A DNA stretch of 64,000 bases from assembly GCA_016713335.1 (NCBI GenBank), contig JADJPH010000014.1:75113-139112 (forward strand), read 5' to 3'. Source of the stretch: Candidatus Fredericiella danica (lineage in GTDB: Bacteria > Chloroflexota > Anaerolineae > Caldilineales > Caldilineaceae). A model generated the notes under the pieces. The model saw only the letters and a program-made list of their open reading frames with translations. It was not told the origin of the DNA and searched no databases. Each line of letters begins with the position of its first letter. Position 1 is the first letter of the stretch. Position numbers and translations under genes: made by a program. Of the stretch, positions 20,469 to 29,730 are shown piece after piece.

Positions 20469-21755
20469 CTACTTGCTGCTACGCGGGTGATAGCTGGTCG
20501 TATCGACCATGAGCGGGGGGTCGAAAGCAGATGCCACGTCGGCCCAGTCCACAAACTTGAAACTTGTGCTGACGTTCTCCAGCTCGCCATCATCTTCTAC
20601 CATGACGGCCGGCAAATTGAACCCGTCTTGCACGACCAGGAGACCGTTCGGGAACCGATCACCCAGCGGGACATTGAGCACCATGGCGCCGTCACTCTCC
20701 TGCACGCCGTCGATCTCACCGGCTGCGCCGATCTGGAAACTGCCCAGATAGGCATTGTCGCCTTCGCGGGTAAAGACAGCAAAGGTGTTGTCACCCTGGC
20801 TGGAGACCAGCAGATAGCCCGTGCCGTCGGGTCCATAATAAATCGTCAGCCCCTCAACGTCGGCTTCAAGCAACTCGCCCTCGGGTCGAACCGAATACAG
20901 CAGGCGCAGCTCAGCGCTGGCGTCCGGTTCGGCGTCAATCTTCCAGATGCCGACGTTTTCCTGACCGATATAGAGATGGCCGAGCTCCTGGTCAGCGACC
21001 ATGCCTTCCGTTTGCGCGTCTTCTAACTCGCCGCCCTCTGGAATCGGTAGTTGAAACGCCCTTACCTGCTCAATGGCAATCTGACCGCTCCCGTTGTCTT
21101 TCAACAGCCATTGCGCAACATCACCAGTTTCGCGCCGATTCGCAATTGCGTACGCTGTGCCGCTCTTTGGGCTTCGATAGAGCGCAACGCCATAGGCCGT
21201 TGTCTCCTCATCGGATTCGTTGCCGGCCGCTGTAAACAGCAGTGGGTTGGCCGGGTCACCGATCTCAACCAGTTGGCGCGACGCTGGGTCCACCTGGAAA
21301 AAGACCAAGGTGTCGCGATAGCGATCTGTGATGGCGATCACATCGACCAATGCGCCTCCCAGTTCAAAGTCATAGAGAATATCTACGTTGTTGTAACGAG
21401 CACCCTCCGGACTCAGTGACTGGAGTATCTGCCCATCGAGATCATAAACCTCAAGCCCGCCCTCTTTCAGGACGCCGACAACGGTGCTGAGCATGGGGTC
21501 AGCCGGATGCACCCAAATTGCCGGGTCGTCCAGGTCGCCCATGCGCGCATCGGCTGGCGGTTCGTCCATGTCCAGGACCGGGTGCGTCTCCAACCGGGCA
21601 GTGACAACTGGGATCCCGTCAACGAGGCCTGGTTCGGCAATACCGGTATCGCTGGAGACCGGTGCTGTACTTGTTACCTGGGGTGACGCACCAGACGGGC
21701 CTGACGCCTGCACGAGTGCGGCTAACAATAACGCAAAAATCAGATTCCACGGCAT
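20469..21755 (-). CDS. Secreted 3-phytase, beta-propeller type
   Basis: Beta-propeller phytase, 428 residues, intact. It releases phosphate from phytate in a calcium-dependent way outside the cell. An N-terminal signal peptide (residues 1 to about 22) is followed by a Thr/Ser/Pro linker and the propeller. Family landmarks: DDPAIWVHP, VGVLKEGGLEVYDLDG, RYNNVDILYDF, AITDRYRDTLVF and EGMVADQELGHLYIGQE, which include the acidic metal ligands. It starts with ATG 21755. It is divergent from the DUF3307 gene, with about 205 bases between. Likely role: phosphorus acquisition. Confidence 0.87.
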   Translation of the reverse strand: MPWNLIFALLLAALVQASGPSGASPQVTSTAPVSSDTGIAEPGLVDGIPVVTARLETHPVLDMDEPPADARMGDLDDPAIWVHPADPMLSTVVGVLKEGGLEVYDLDGQILQSLSPEGARYNNVDILYDFELGGALVDVIAITDRYRDTLVFFQVDPASRQLVEIGDPANPLLFTAAGNESDEETTAYGVALYRSPKSGTAYAIANRRETGDVAQWLLKDNGSGQIAIEQVRAFQLPIPEGGELEDAQTEGMVADQELGHLYIGQENVGIWKIDAEPDASAELRLLYSVRPEGELLEADVEGLTIYYGPDGTGYLLVSSQGDNTFAVFTREGDNAYLGSFQIGAAGEIDGVQESDGAMVLNVPLGDRFPNGLLVVQDGFNLPAVMVEDDGELENVSTSFKFVDWADVASAFDPPLMVDTTSYHPRSSK

Positions 21756-21960
21756 GTGTTCGCTCCGTTCATATGGGTTTGGGATAGCCGCCGGGACGAA
21801 AAGGCTAATTGAGGCTATACTTCACAGGTAAACGGAACTTGCACCGACTGTAATCAGCGTGTCAAGGTTTTCTTAACGTTTTTCATCGCCAACTTTTCGT
21901 TGAACTTTGGGGGCTCCGAGCGAGAGAACTCCGGGAAAGGGTCCACGGGCCACGACCAGT

Positions 21961-22332
21961 ATGTTTTATCAACTGATCGCAACGCCAACCGAAGTACTTG
22001 TTTGGGCCGCGGTCCTCCACCTGGTCGCCGATTGGCTGTTACAGACCGAATGGATGGCGCTGCATAAGACGAGCTTGCGCCACGCCGCAAGTTGGGCCCA
22101 CGCCGGTGTATATGCCCTCTGCATGGCGCTCGTATTTCCTCTCTTAGTCGCCATCCTGATTGGCCTCGCTCATCTGTTGGTGGACACGCGGGCGCCGGTG
22201 CATTGGTGGATGCGGACGCTAAAAGGCATGTCAGCGACGGCGCCGGGCGCGAACGTAGTCGAAATTGGCGTCGATCAATCCATTCACGTGATCGTGATTG
22301 CGCTGGCTGCGCTCGCAATGCCGTGGTACTAG
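21961..22332 (+). CDS. DUF3307 family membrane protein
   Basis: Protein of 123 residues with the DUF3307 signature HLVADWLLQTEWMA near its start, and three hydrophobic segments (residues about 10-28, 45-70 and 103-120). The conserved His and Asp of HLVADWLLQ sit at a membrane edge. The start is ATG 21961. It ends three bases before the cyclase gene, so the two are likely co-transcribed. Function of the family is unknown. Confidence 0.72.
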   Translation: MFYQLIATPTEVLVWAAVLHLVADWLLQTEWMALHKTSLRHAASWAHAGVYALCMALVFPLLVAILIGLAHLLVDTRAPVHWWMRTLKGMSATAPGANVVEIGVDQSIHVIVIALAALAMPWY

Positions 22333-22335
22333 CCA

Positions 22336-25300
22336 ATGCATGATCCATCCGCCTATGTCCCAATGGACCGCCGGCTCCGGTTGGGATTCGCCGATGACTT
22401 CCCAGACCATGTGGTTGGTGCTGCGCTCTTTGCCGATATCTCCGGCTTTACGCCGCTGACGGAAGCGCTTGTGCGCGAATTGGGTCCCCAGCGGGGCGCC
22501 GAGGAACTGACCCACTATCTCAACCTGGTCTACGATGCAGTGATTGACGAAGTGCATGCCTTCCGCGGCAGCGTCATTGCCTTTGCCGGTGACGCCATTA
22601 CCTGCTGGTTTGGCGGCGACGATGGGCACCGCGCGACCGCAGCCGCGCTGGCAATGCAATTCGCCATGCTCTCTTTTGGAGAGTTGGTCACGCCGGCTGG
22701 CGCTGCCGTGAGCCTGGCCATGAAGGCAGCCGTGGCCACCGGGCCGGCCCGCCGGTTCCTGGTTGGTAATCCAGAAATTCGTCTGCTGGATGCGCTTGCC
22801 GGTGCAACCATGGTACGGCTCGCTGCGGCAGAACACCTGGCGAAGCGGGGCGAGGTCATTGTCGACGAAACAACACGCTTCGCACTGGCGTCCACGCACT
22901 GATCACCGCCCTAAGGCGCGATGAGCAGCGCAATGAGACATTTGCCGTCGTGGCGGAGCTTAAGACGCCGACAACGAAGGCGCCCTGGCCGAATGTGGAC
23001 CTGACATCGCTTCCTCAAGACATGATCAGACCCTGGTTGCTCCCCGCCGTATATGAGCGCCTACAACAGGGTTTGGGAGATTTTCTCGCCGAACTCCGCC
23101 CCACAGTCGCGCTCTTTTTGCGCTTCGATGGCATCGACTACGATTCTGACGCCCAGGCAGGAGCCAAACTGGACGGCTATCTCCGCTGGCTGCAATCGAT
23201 CGTCATGAAGTACGAGGGCACCCTGATTGACCTTAATATTGGGGACAAGGGCAGCTACGTGTACGTGAATTTTGGGGCCCCGGTAGCGCATGAAAACAAT
23301 GCCGCACAGGCAGCCGCAACAGCCCTGGCGCTCGTTGCCCCACCTGAAGCTCTCAACTTTGTTGGCCCCGTACGGATCGGGATCAGCCAGGGGCGCATGC
23401 GCGCCGGCGCCTACGGTGGCACGCATCACCGGACGTATGGTGTCCTTGGTGACGAAGTGAACCTTGCTGCGCGGCTGATGATGGCGGCGCAACCCGGCCA
23501 GATCCTTGTCAGCCAGAGCGCCCAGCCGCAGATTGCGGCGCAGTTCTCGCTCCGTGAACTGCCACCGATTCGTGTAAAGGGCAAAAGCGAGCCTGTGCGG
23601 GTCTATGCGCTGCACGGCAACGCCCGGAAAAGCCGGCGCCAGATGACGCAATCCGGGTATCGATTCGCGATGATTGGTCGCTCGGCTGAGATGAGCCTTG
23701 CGGAGGAGAAACTTGCGCTAGCCGCTAACGGTCACGGCCAAATCATCGGCGTCACCGGGGATGCCGGCATCGGCAAATCACGGCTGGTGGCCGATGTCAT
23801 CGAACAGGCGCGAACGCTGAACTTTGAGGTCTATCGCGGCGAATGCGAATCGTTCGGCGTGAACAGCAACTATCTAGTCTGGCATGACATCTGGCGCAGC
23901 GTCTTTGACCTGGATCCAACTTGGAACCCAGCGCGACAGATCGAGCACCTGAAAGCACAGGTCAGCTCAATTGCACCCGGACTACTCCCCCGCTTACCGC
24001 TGTTGAGCATTGGGTTGCAACTGGACATTCCAGACAATGACCTTACCGCCTCTCTTGATGCAAAAACTCGTAAGGGTGCATTGGAAGGACTACTCGTTGA
24101 GTACCTTGCGCGCATCGCAGAGCGGCGCCCCATGCTCATTGTGTTGGAAGATTGCCACTGGCTGGATCCCTTGTCACATGATCTGCTCGTGGCCCTCGGG
24201 AGCGCGGCCGCGGAGCTTTCTATCCTCTTCCTGTATGTTTTCCGCCCTTTCGAATTGAAACGACTGCGCGCTGCTCGGGTCAGCGCACTGCCCTACCATA
24301 CGGAGATCCTTCTCCAGCCGTTGACGCCTGCTGAAGCCGCGCGATTTGTGCGCACAAAGGTCGGCGCCCTGATTGATAATGACCGTGCGCTCGCTACCTC
24401 GTTTGTCGAACGCATCACCATGCGCGCGGAGGGCAATCCCTATTTTCTCGACGAACTTCTCAATTATCTTCAGTTCGAACAGGTGAACTTTCACGATCCT
24501 GCTGCGCTCGATCGAATCGCACTCCCCGACAGCATACAGAGTCTGGTGTTGAGCCTAATCGACCGTTTCAGCGAGAGCCAAAAGATCACAGTCAAAATCG
24601 CCAGTGTCATCGGCCGCATCTTTCATGCCGCCTGGCTCACCGGATCGTATCCCCAGCTTGGCGATCCGAGGCGGGTGAATGAGGATCTTGCGGAGCTTGA
24701 ACGCCAGGAATTAATCCTGCAAGCGCCTGACGAATCGGACCTCGCCTACACCTTCCGCCAGGCAATCACCCAGAGCGTCACGTATGAGAGCCTTCCGTAT
24801 GCCATGAAGGCCCACCTCCATGAGCAGATCGGCGCCTTTCTTGAGACCGCATTCGCCGCCTCACCGGAGCAGGTGTTGGACCTCATGGCGTTTCATTACG
24901 ACTGCAGTGGCAAAACAGCGAAGCGGCGCGATTACCTGCGCCGTGCCGGAGAAGCGGCCCAGGCAGTCTACGCGAACCTGGCGGCAATCGATTATTACAC
25001 ACGCGCACTGCCGTTACAGGCGGCGCAGGATCGACCGGAACTGCTCATGCGCTTCGGCCAGGTCTTGGAACTGATGGGTGAATGGCACATTGCCGCCGAA
25101 CGGTATGCACAGGCGCTTGCTGAGGCGGAGAACAGCGCGGATGCGATGATCCAGGTGCAGGCGCTCATCGCCATCGGCGAAATTCAGCGCAAGCAGGGAC
25201 GCTTCGACGATGCTTCCGGCTGGTTTACACGGGCAGGCAATACGGCAGCGCTGCACAATGATCTGCCAGGAATGGCAAAGGTGCTCATCTGCAGAGGCAC

Positions 25301-26006
25301 GCTGGCCGCGCAACAGGGCGACTACGGTGGAGCGTCTATTCACTATGCTAGCAGCCTCGCCGTCCGCCGCGCCCTGGATGATCGTCCCAATATTGCTAAT
25401 GTCCTCAACAACATGGCGATCGTCGCCCAGTTTGAAGGTGACTACGCCCGCAGCCAGCAGTTTCATGAAGAGGCGCTCGCCATCCGCCGCGAGCTTGGCA
25501 ACACGTGGGCGATCGCTATGTCGCTCAATAACCTGGGGACGACACTGCTCGACCGCCAGAACTACAGCACTGCGGGCGCGTTACTGGCAGAGGCGCTCGT
25601 CATCCAGCGCGCGGTTGGCGATAAGTGGGCAGTGGCGAATGTTCTCAATAACTTGGGGAATGTACGTCGGGAACTAGGTCAGTTTGCTGAGTGCCAGTTG
25701 CTCTATGCTGAAAGCCTGGCACTCAACCACGCATTGGGCGATCAGCGTGCGCTTGCGTATTTGCTGGAAGATGTTGCGCTCCTTGCGGTATACCGCAGGG
25801 ATTTCCACCGCGGCCTGCGTCTTATGGGTGCCGCGCAAGCGTTGCGAAACGCAATCGCGTCACCATTGTCACCTGCGGAGCAGGAAAACCTCGACAGCCG
25901 TTTCCAAAATGCGCAGGATTCCGTTGGCAACCTGGCCGATGCAATCCTCGCCGAAGGCAGAAATCTCACCCTGCCGGAAGCGGTCGCCTACGCAAGCACC
26001 GGCTAA
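22336..26006 (+). CDS. Soluble adenylyl cyclase-like protein: two class III cyclase domains, ATPase and TPR
   Basis: About 1,220 residues, one frame change near 22885. The first cyclase domain (residues about 25-185) keeps both metal-binding Asp motifs (ALFADISGFTPL and AFAGDAITCWF) but lacks the G-D-x-V-N-x-A-A-R element. The second (about 200-430) has lost the metal Asp (FLRFDGIDYDS) but keeps YGVLGDEVNLAARLM. An AAA/NB-type ATPase follows (Walker A GDAGIGKSR near 23760; Walker B MLIVLEDCHW), then many TPR units (ADYYTRALPL-like to 25,800). Domain order and the split of catalytic residues match human sAC (ADCY10). It probably makes cAMP. Cytoplasmic; adjacent genes encode cNMP-binding proteins. 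Confidence 0.87.
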
Positions 26007-26073
26007 TGCATGTGGCGCCGCGTGAGCAGGCTCTGGTCTGAAAGATTAACTTGCCAGCGTATTGACTTCATTG

Positions 26074-27894
26074 CTAAGTCGTCGCACGGTCTGCGAGCGT
26101 GCGCAACATGTTCTGAAGCAACACGGACTTCAACGCCGGGCATGTTTGATCCAGTGCGTCGAAGTCTGCCAGGCTCAATGCACAGCACTCTACCTCAGTG
26201 TCCGCACTGACGTCTGCCAGACCGATCAGAACGATCGACAATCGCGAGTTCGCCAAATGTCATCCCGGGCGCCAGGGTCGATAGCCGCTTGATCCGACCG
26301 TCCGCCAGGGGAATCGTAATGCTAACAGCCCCGCGCATCAGGAAGAAAATGGTGTCGGCATGGTCTCCTTTGTGGATGATCTTGGCGCCGGGAAGATAGT
26401 GACGCTGGCCAAGTAATCGTAGCGCAAAGGCCATTTCGTCTGGCGCAAGTCCATTGAATGCGGCATGCTCGGCAAGCGATATCCGGTGCAATGGATTCAC
26501 CGGCGCATTGTTTGCCATAAGCAACTGGTCTTCGGCCCACTCCAACGCCAGGTCAATTTCGTCGAAAGCCCGCACAGCAACCGCAGAGTCCGTAAACTCT
26601 GCCAGCCGCTTGATAAAATCCGGGTGATTTTTCGCACCCGCAAGGACAAAGTACTTACCAACGGCACCAAGGCTCTGCGCGAGTTCGGCGAAAATGGGGG
26701 CGACGGCGACCTCGATGCGCGCCACGCGCCGGAAATCCAGGATCGAGATGTCTTGCGCCGGACTGCCATCCACCAATGCCCTGACGACCACTTCGGCCGC
26801 GGGAAAGGTCAACTCGCCCTGTAATTCATAGGCCACAGCCCGTGCCCCGACTTGCGCCAATGTAGCGCGTTCAGCCTCCGTGCGCTGCCGTTTTGAACTG
26901 ATGGCCCCGGCACTGTATTGTGTGCGAATCGGTGTGAGCGAAGCCTGCGGCACGCGAAGCGAATGCAGATTGAATCGATGGGAGATCTCCTCACACGCCT
27001 TGACCCCGCGCACGCTGTTGCCTCGCTCATCCAGGCGCGGCGAAAAGACGGCGATCCCGAGTTGCCCGGGCAATACAGCCATGATCCCGCCGCCCACACC
27101 GCTCTTGGCGGGCATTCCAATCCGATAGACCCACTCGCCCGTGTAGTCATACATCCCACAGGTCGACATGACGCTGAGGATGCTATCCACATAGACATCA
27201 CTGACTGCACGTTCGCCGGTGACGGGGTTCATCCCGTTATTGGCAAGTGTCGCCGCCATGATGCTCAGGTCTCGGCACGTGACGGCGACAGAGCACTGCT
27301 GAAAATAGAGCTGTAGTGCCGGCTCCGGGTCGTCGCCGATGATCTCGAAGTTACGGAGCATATGGCCAATAAGCGATTCCGATGTCCTGCTCTCGCTCTC
27401 GAATGATAGACGGCCTCATCCAACGTCAAACGCCGGCCGGCATGGCGCGAATAGGTGTCGAGCAGCCGCTCCAGACGCTCGGCCGGCGTTGCACCTGCGA
27501 CCAACGATGCCGCAGCGATGGCGCCGGCATTGATCATCGGATTCTTGGGTGCACCCGTGCCAGGTGTGAGGCTGATGGAGTTGAATGCATCGCCGGTGGG
27601 TTCCACCCCGATTTTCGCAAGCACCTGCTCGCGGCCCTGGTCTTCAAGTGCCATCCCATAGGTCATCGGCTTAGACACCGACTGGATTGTGAACAACTGG
27701 CGCGTGTCGCCCACTTCATAGACGCGGCCATCCGTCGTAGCCAGGCAGATCCCAAACCACTCGGGATTGGCTCGGGTAAGTTCGGGGATATAGCTGGCGA
27801 CGACTCCTTCATTGAGCGGGGCGTATTTTTTGTGCAGGTATTCGAGATATGATTGGATAGGAGATACAACTGAGTTGGCGGAATTGCTGTCCAC
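26074..27894 (-). CDS. glsA: Glutaminase fused to STAS and cyclic-nucleotide-binding domains
   Basis: Glutaminase A-type enzyme (glutamine to glutamate + ammonia) with two regulatory domains, about 600 residues. The N-terminal serine-hydrolase-like glutaminase has the S-x-x-K motif in TIQSVSKPMTYG, NPMINAGAI, and MPAKSGVGGGI. A STAS domain follows (about 26530-26810; ELTFPAAEVVVRAL, ISILDFRRVARIEV), then a cNMP-binding domain (about 26110-26480; GAKIIHKGDHADTIFFLMRGAVSI, of which GDHADTIFFLMRG is the core, and MTFGELAIVDRS). Frame changes lie near 27380 and 26240. GTG 27894 is chosen because family proteins begin close to SPIQSYLE; an upstream TTG at 27954 is possible. It is divergent from the STAS gene and faces the cyclase gene tail to tail. 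Confidence 0.84.
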
Positions 27895-27941
27895 AGTGAC
27901 TGTTTTTACACTCCTGAAGGATCGTTTGGACCGCTCATCTG

Positions 27942-28286
27942 GTGGAACTACCAAACGGCATTACCCGCATCAACCTGGTGGGACGGCTCGATGTTTCCGG
28001 GGCCATGGCCATCGAGGACAAGTTTACCTTTGCCGTGGCGACCGACAAGGCACCAGTGCTCGTCGATCTTTCCGCAGTGGATTTTATCGCGTCCATCGGG
28101 ATGCGCCTGCTGCTGATGAACGCAAAGACGTTGAATAGCCGCGGCATCAAACTGGTCTTGTTCGCACCCCAGCCGCTGGTGAAGGATGCGCTGGTCACAG
28201 CAGGGATCGACTTGCTCATCCCCGTCTATGATGATTTTGACACGGCATGCACCTACCTGCTCCAGCCGTCTGCAACCTCCAAGTAA
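27942..28286 (+). CDS. STAS-domain anti-sigma factor antagonist (SpoIIAA/RsbV-like)
   Basis: Single-domain STAS protein of 114 residues. The pattern NGITRINLVGRLDVSGA, VLVDLSAVDFIASIGMRLLL fits SpoIIAA/RsbV; the Ser in FIASIGMR is at the site normally phosphorylated by the partner anti-sigma kinase. GTG 27942 is the best start, with no strong ribosome binding site. Five bases after its stop (28284-28286) the tandem ATG repeat that opens the RsbW-like gene begins, so translation is likely coupled. It forms a partner-switching set with the two genes downstream. Confidence 0.82.
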   Translation: MELPNGITRINLVGRLDVSGAMAIEDKFTFAVATDKAPVLVDLSAVDFIASIGMRLLLMNAKTLNSRGIKLVLFAPQPLVKDALVTAGIDLLIPVYDDFDTACTYLLQPSATSK

Positions 28287-28291
28287 GACCA

Positions 28292-28345
28292 ATGACACCA
28301 ATGACACCAATGACACTGATGACACCCATGACACCAATGACGAAT
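28292..28345 (+). repeat. Six 9-base repeats, each with an ATG, at the start of the RsbW-like gene
   Basis: Tandem copies of ATGACACCA (with one CTG and one CCC variant) put in-frame ATG codons at 28292, 28301, 28310, 28319, 28328 and 28337. The repeat encodes M-T-P units. A nine-base unit keeps the frame whatever the copy number, so the anti-sigma kinase N-terminus could vary in length, and several starts could be used. Confidence 0.8.
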
Positions 28346-28774
28346 CCTGCGCAAGTTTCCCATCGAAGTTCGGCGGTCATGGTGTTCCCGTGCCGCTGGG
28401 ACGCGCTGGACGATCTGGCCGAGTGGGTGCAGGCCATTGGTCACAGGCACGGGATTTCAGACCGTCACATCTTTGGGCTGAAACTCGTGCTTGTCGAGAT
28501 TGCCACGAATATCGTCGATTACAGTGGAAACTCCAATGCCGGCAGCCCGATCTCTGTCACCATTCGCTTCGAACCAAACCACATCTGGGCACAAGTTGAA
28601 GATGCCGGCCCCTGACCCGACCGCTTTCCGGAAATTGCGCAGCCGGAAAGCCTGGAAAGTGCACCCATCGGTGGATTGGGCCTTCGCTTGATCCGATCCT
28701 ATACCCAGCATTGGGAATACCGGCGTACGAATCACACAAATCAATTGTGTGTTACAATTGCCCTTGATGGGTGA
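28292..28774 (+). CDS. RsbW-like anti-sigma factor / serine kinase (HATPase), one frameshift
   Basis: GHKL-type ATPase of the RsbW/SpoIIAB group, about 160 residues, which would phosphorylate the STAS antagonist and bind a sigma factor or other target. Visible motifs are N-box KLVLVEIATNIVDYS, G1-type AQVEDAG, and, after a frame change near 28612, GGLGLRLIRSYTQHWEYRR. The start is one of six tandem ATGs. Its end overlaps the next gene by eight bases (28767-28774). The set STAS-HATPase-PP2C is the standard partner-switch order. The target sigma factor is not in the window. Confidence 0.78.
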
Positions 28775-29730
28775 CGCAAACAGCAACACAGACTCTGACC
28801 AACCCGCCTCTGCGGCGAACCATTCCCTGCCAAGGGTGTTGTCCGACCACGAAATCAACGCCATCAAGCCAAAGTTGACCAGCATGACCCTGGCGCCTGC
28901 TCAGGTCTTTGTCAGCGAGGGCGACTTTGGCGACTGCGCCTATCTCCTGGTCGTTGGCGTCGTGGAGGTCGTCAAAGGGCTGTTCACCAGACGAACGCTC
29001 ATTTGGCATGCGTGGACCCGGCGATATCATCGGGGAAATGAGCCTGATCGATCCATCTCAGCCGCGCTCAGCCAGTGTCCGCACCAAAACCGCCGCCGAA
29101 TTACTCGTCGTGACCCGGGCGGAATTTGACGATCTCTCGTCGAGCAGCCCGCACTCAGCCTCCAGTTGCTCCGCAATCCGAGCCACCGGTTGCGCCTCAT
29201 CCGAAAACGCCACCATCCGGGATCTGCAGACCAAAAATGTTGCGTTGACCCAGGCGTATCGCTAGCTCGAAGCTACTCAAGAAAAACTTGTTGAACAGGA
29301 AGTACTAGCGCATGAATTGGCGCAGGCCCAGCGTATTCAACTCCAAATGCTACCTGCCAGGCTTCCGCGCCTGAGCGAAGTCGATATCGGCGCAAAATTG
29401 CTGGCCGCGCGTGCGGTCGGTGGGGATCTCTATGAGGTCATCCGGCTTGACGAAGATCGGCTCGGCTTCGCCATTGGCGACGTTTCCGGCAAGGGCATTC
29501 CGGCCGCATTGTACATGGCGTTGGTGTCGAGTCTATTGCGTTCCGAAGCCAAAGCTGGCACCGCGCCAGCCGATGTTGTGGCTCACATCAACCAGCACCT
29601 CTGCGAACGCGACATGGAGAGCATGTTTGTGACGTTGTTGTACTGCGACCTGGACCGGCGCACCAGAATCTTACGGTGTGTGCGGGCGGGTCATGAGCAC
29701 CCCATGCTGTGGGCTGGAGATGCCGTCTAG
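28767..29730 (+). CDS. cNMP-binding domain + PP2C (RsbU/SpoIIE) phosphatase, damaged
   Basis: Phosphatase that would dephosphorylate the STAS antagonist. The N-terminal cNMP-binding domain (VFVSEGDFGDCAYLLVVG, then GPGDIIGEMSLID) crosses a frame change near 28990. A coiled-coil linker holds an in-frame TAG at 29263-29265 (between AYR and LEATQEKL). The PP2C/SpoIIE domain follows (AQRIQLQMLP, GGDLYEVIRL, GDVSGKGIPAALYMA, RAGHEHPMLW). The frame stops at 29728-29730, about 70 residues earlier than usual for RsbU, directly against the end of the convergent giant gene. Input of a cyclic nucleotide into a partner-switch phosphatase is inferred from domain content. Confidence 0.78.

Noticed and set aside
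28731..28750. CACACAA/TTGTGTG inverted repeat
   Set aside because: Inside the end of the RsbW-like coding region; short and without a T-run.
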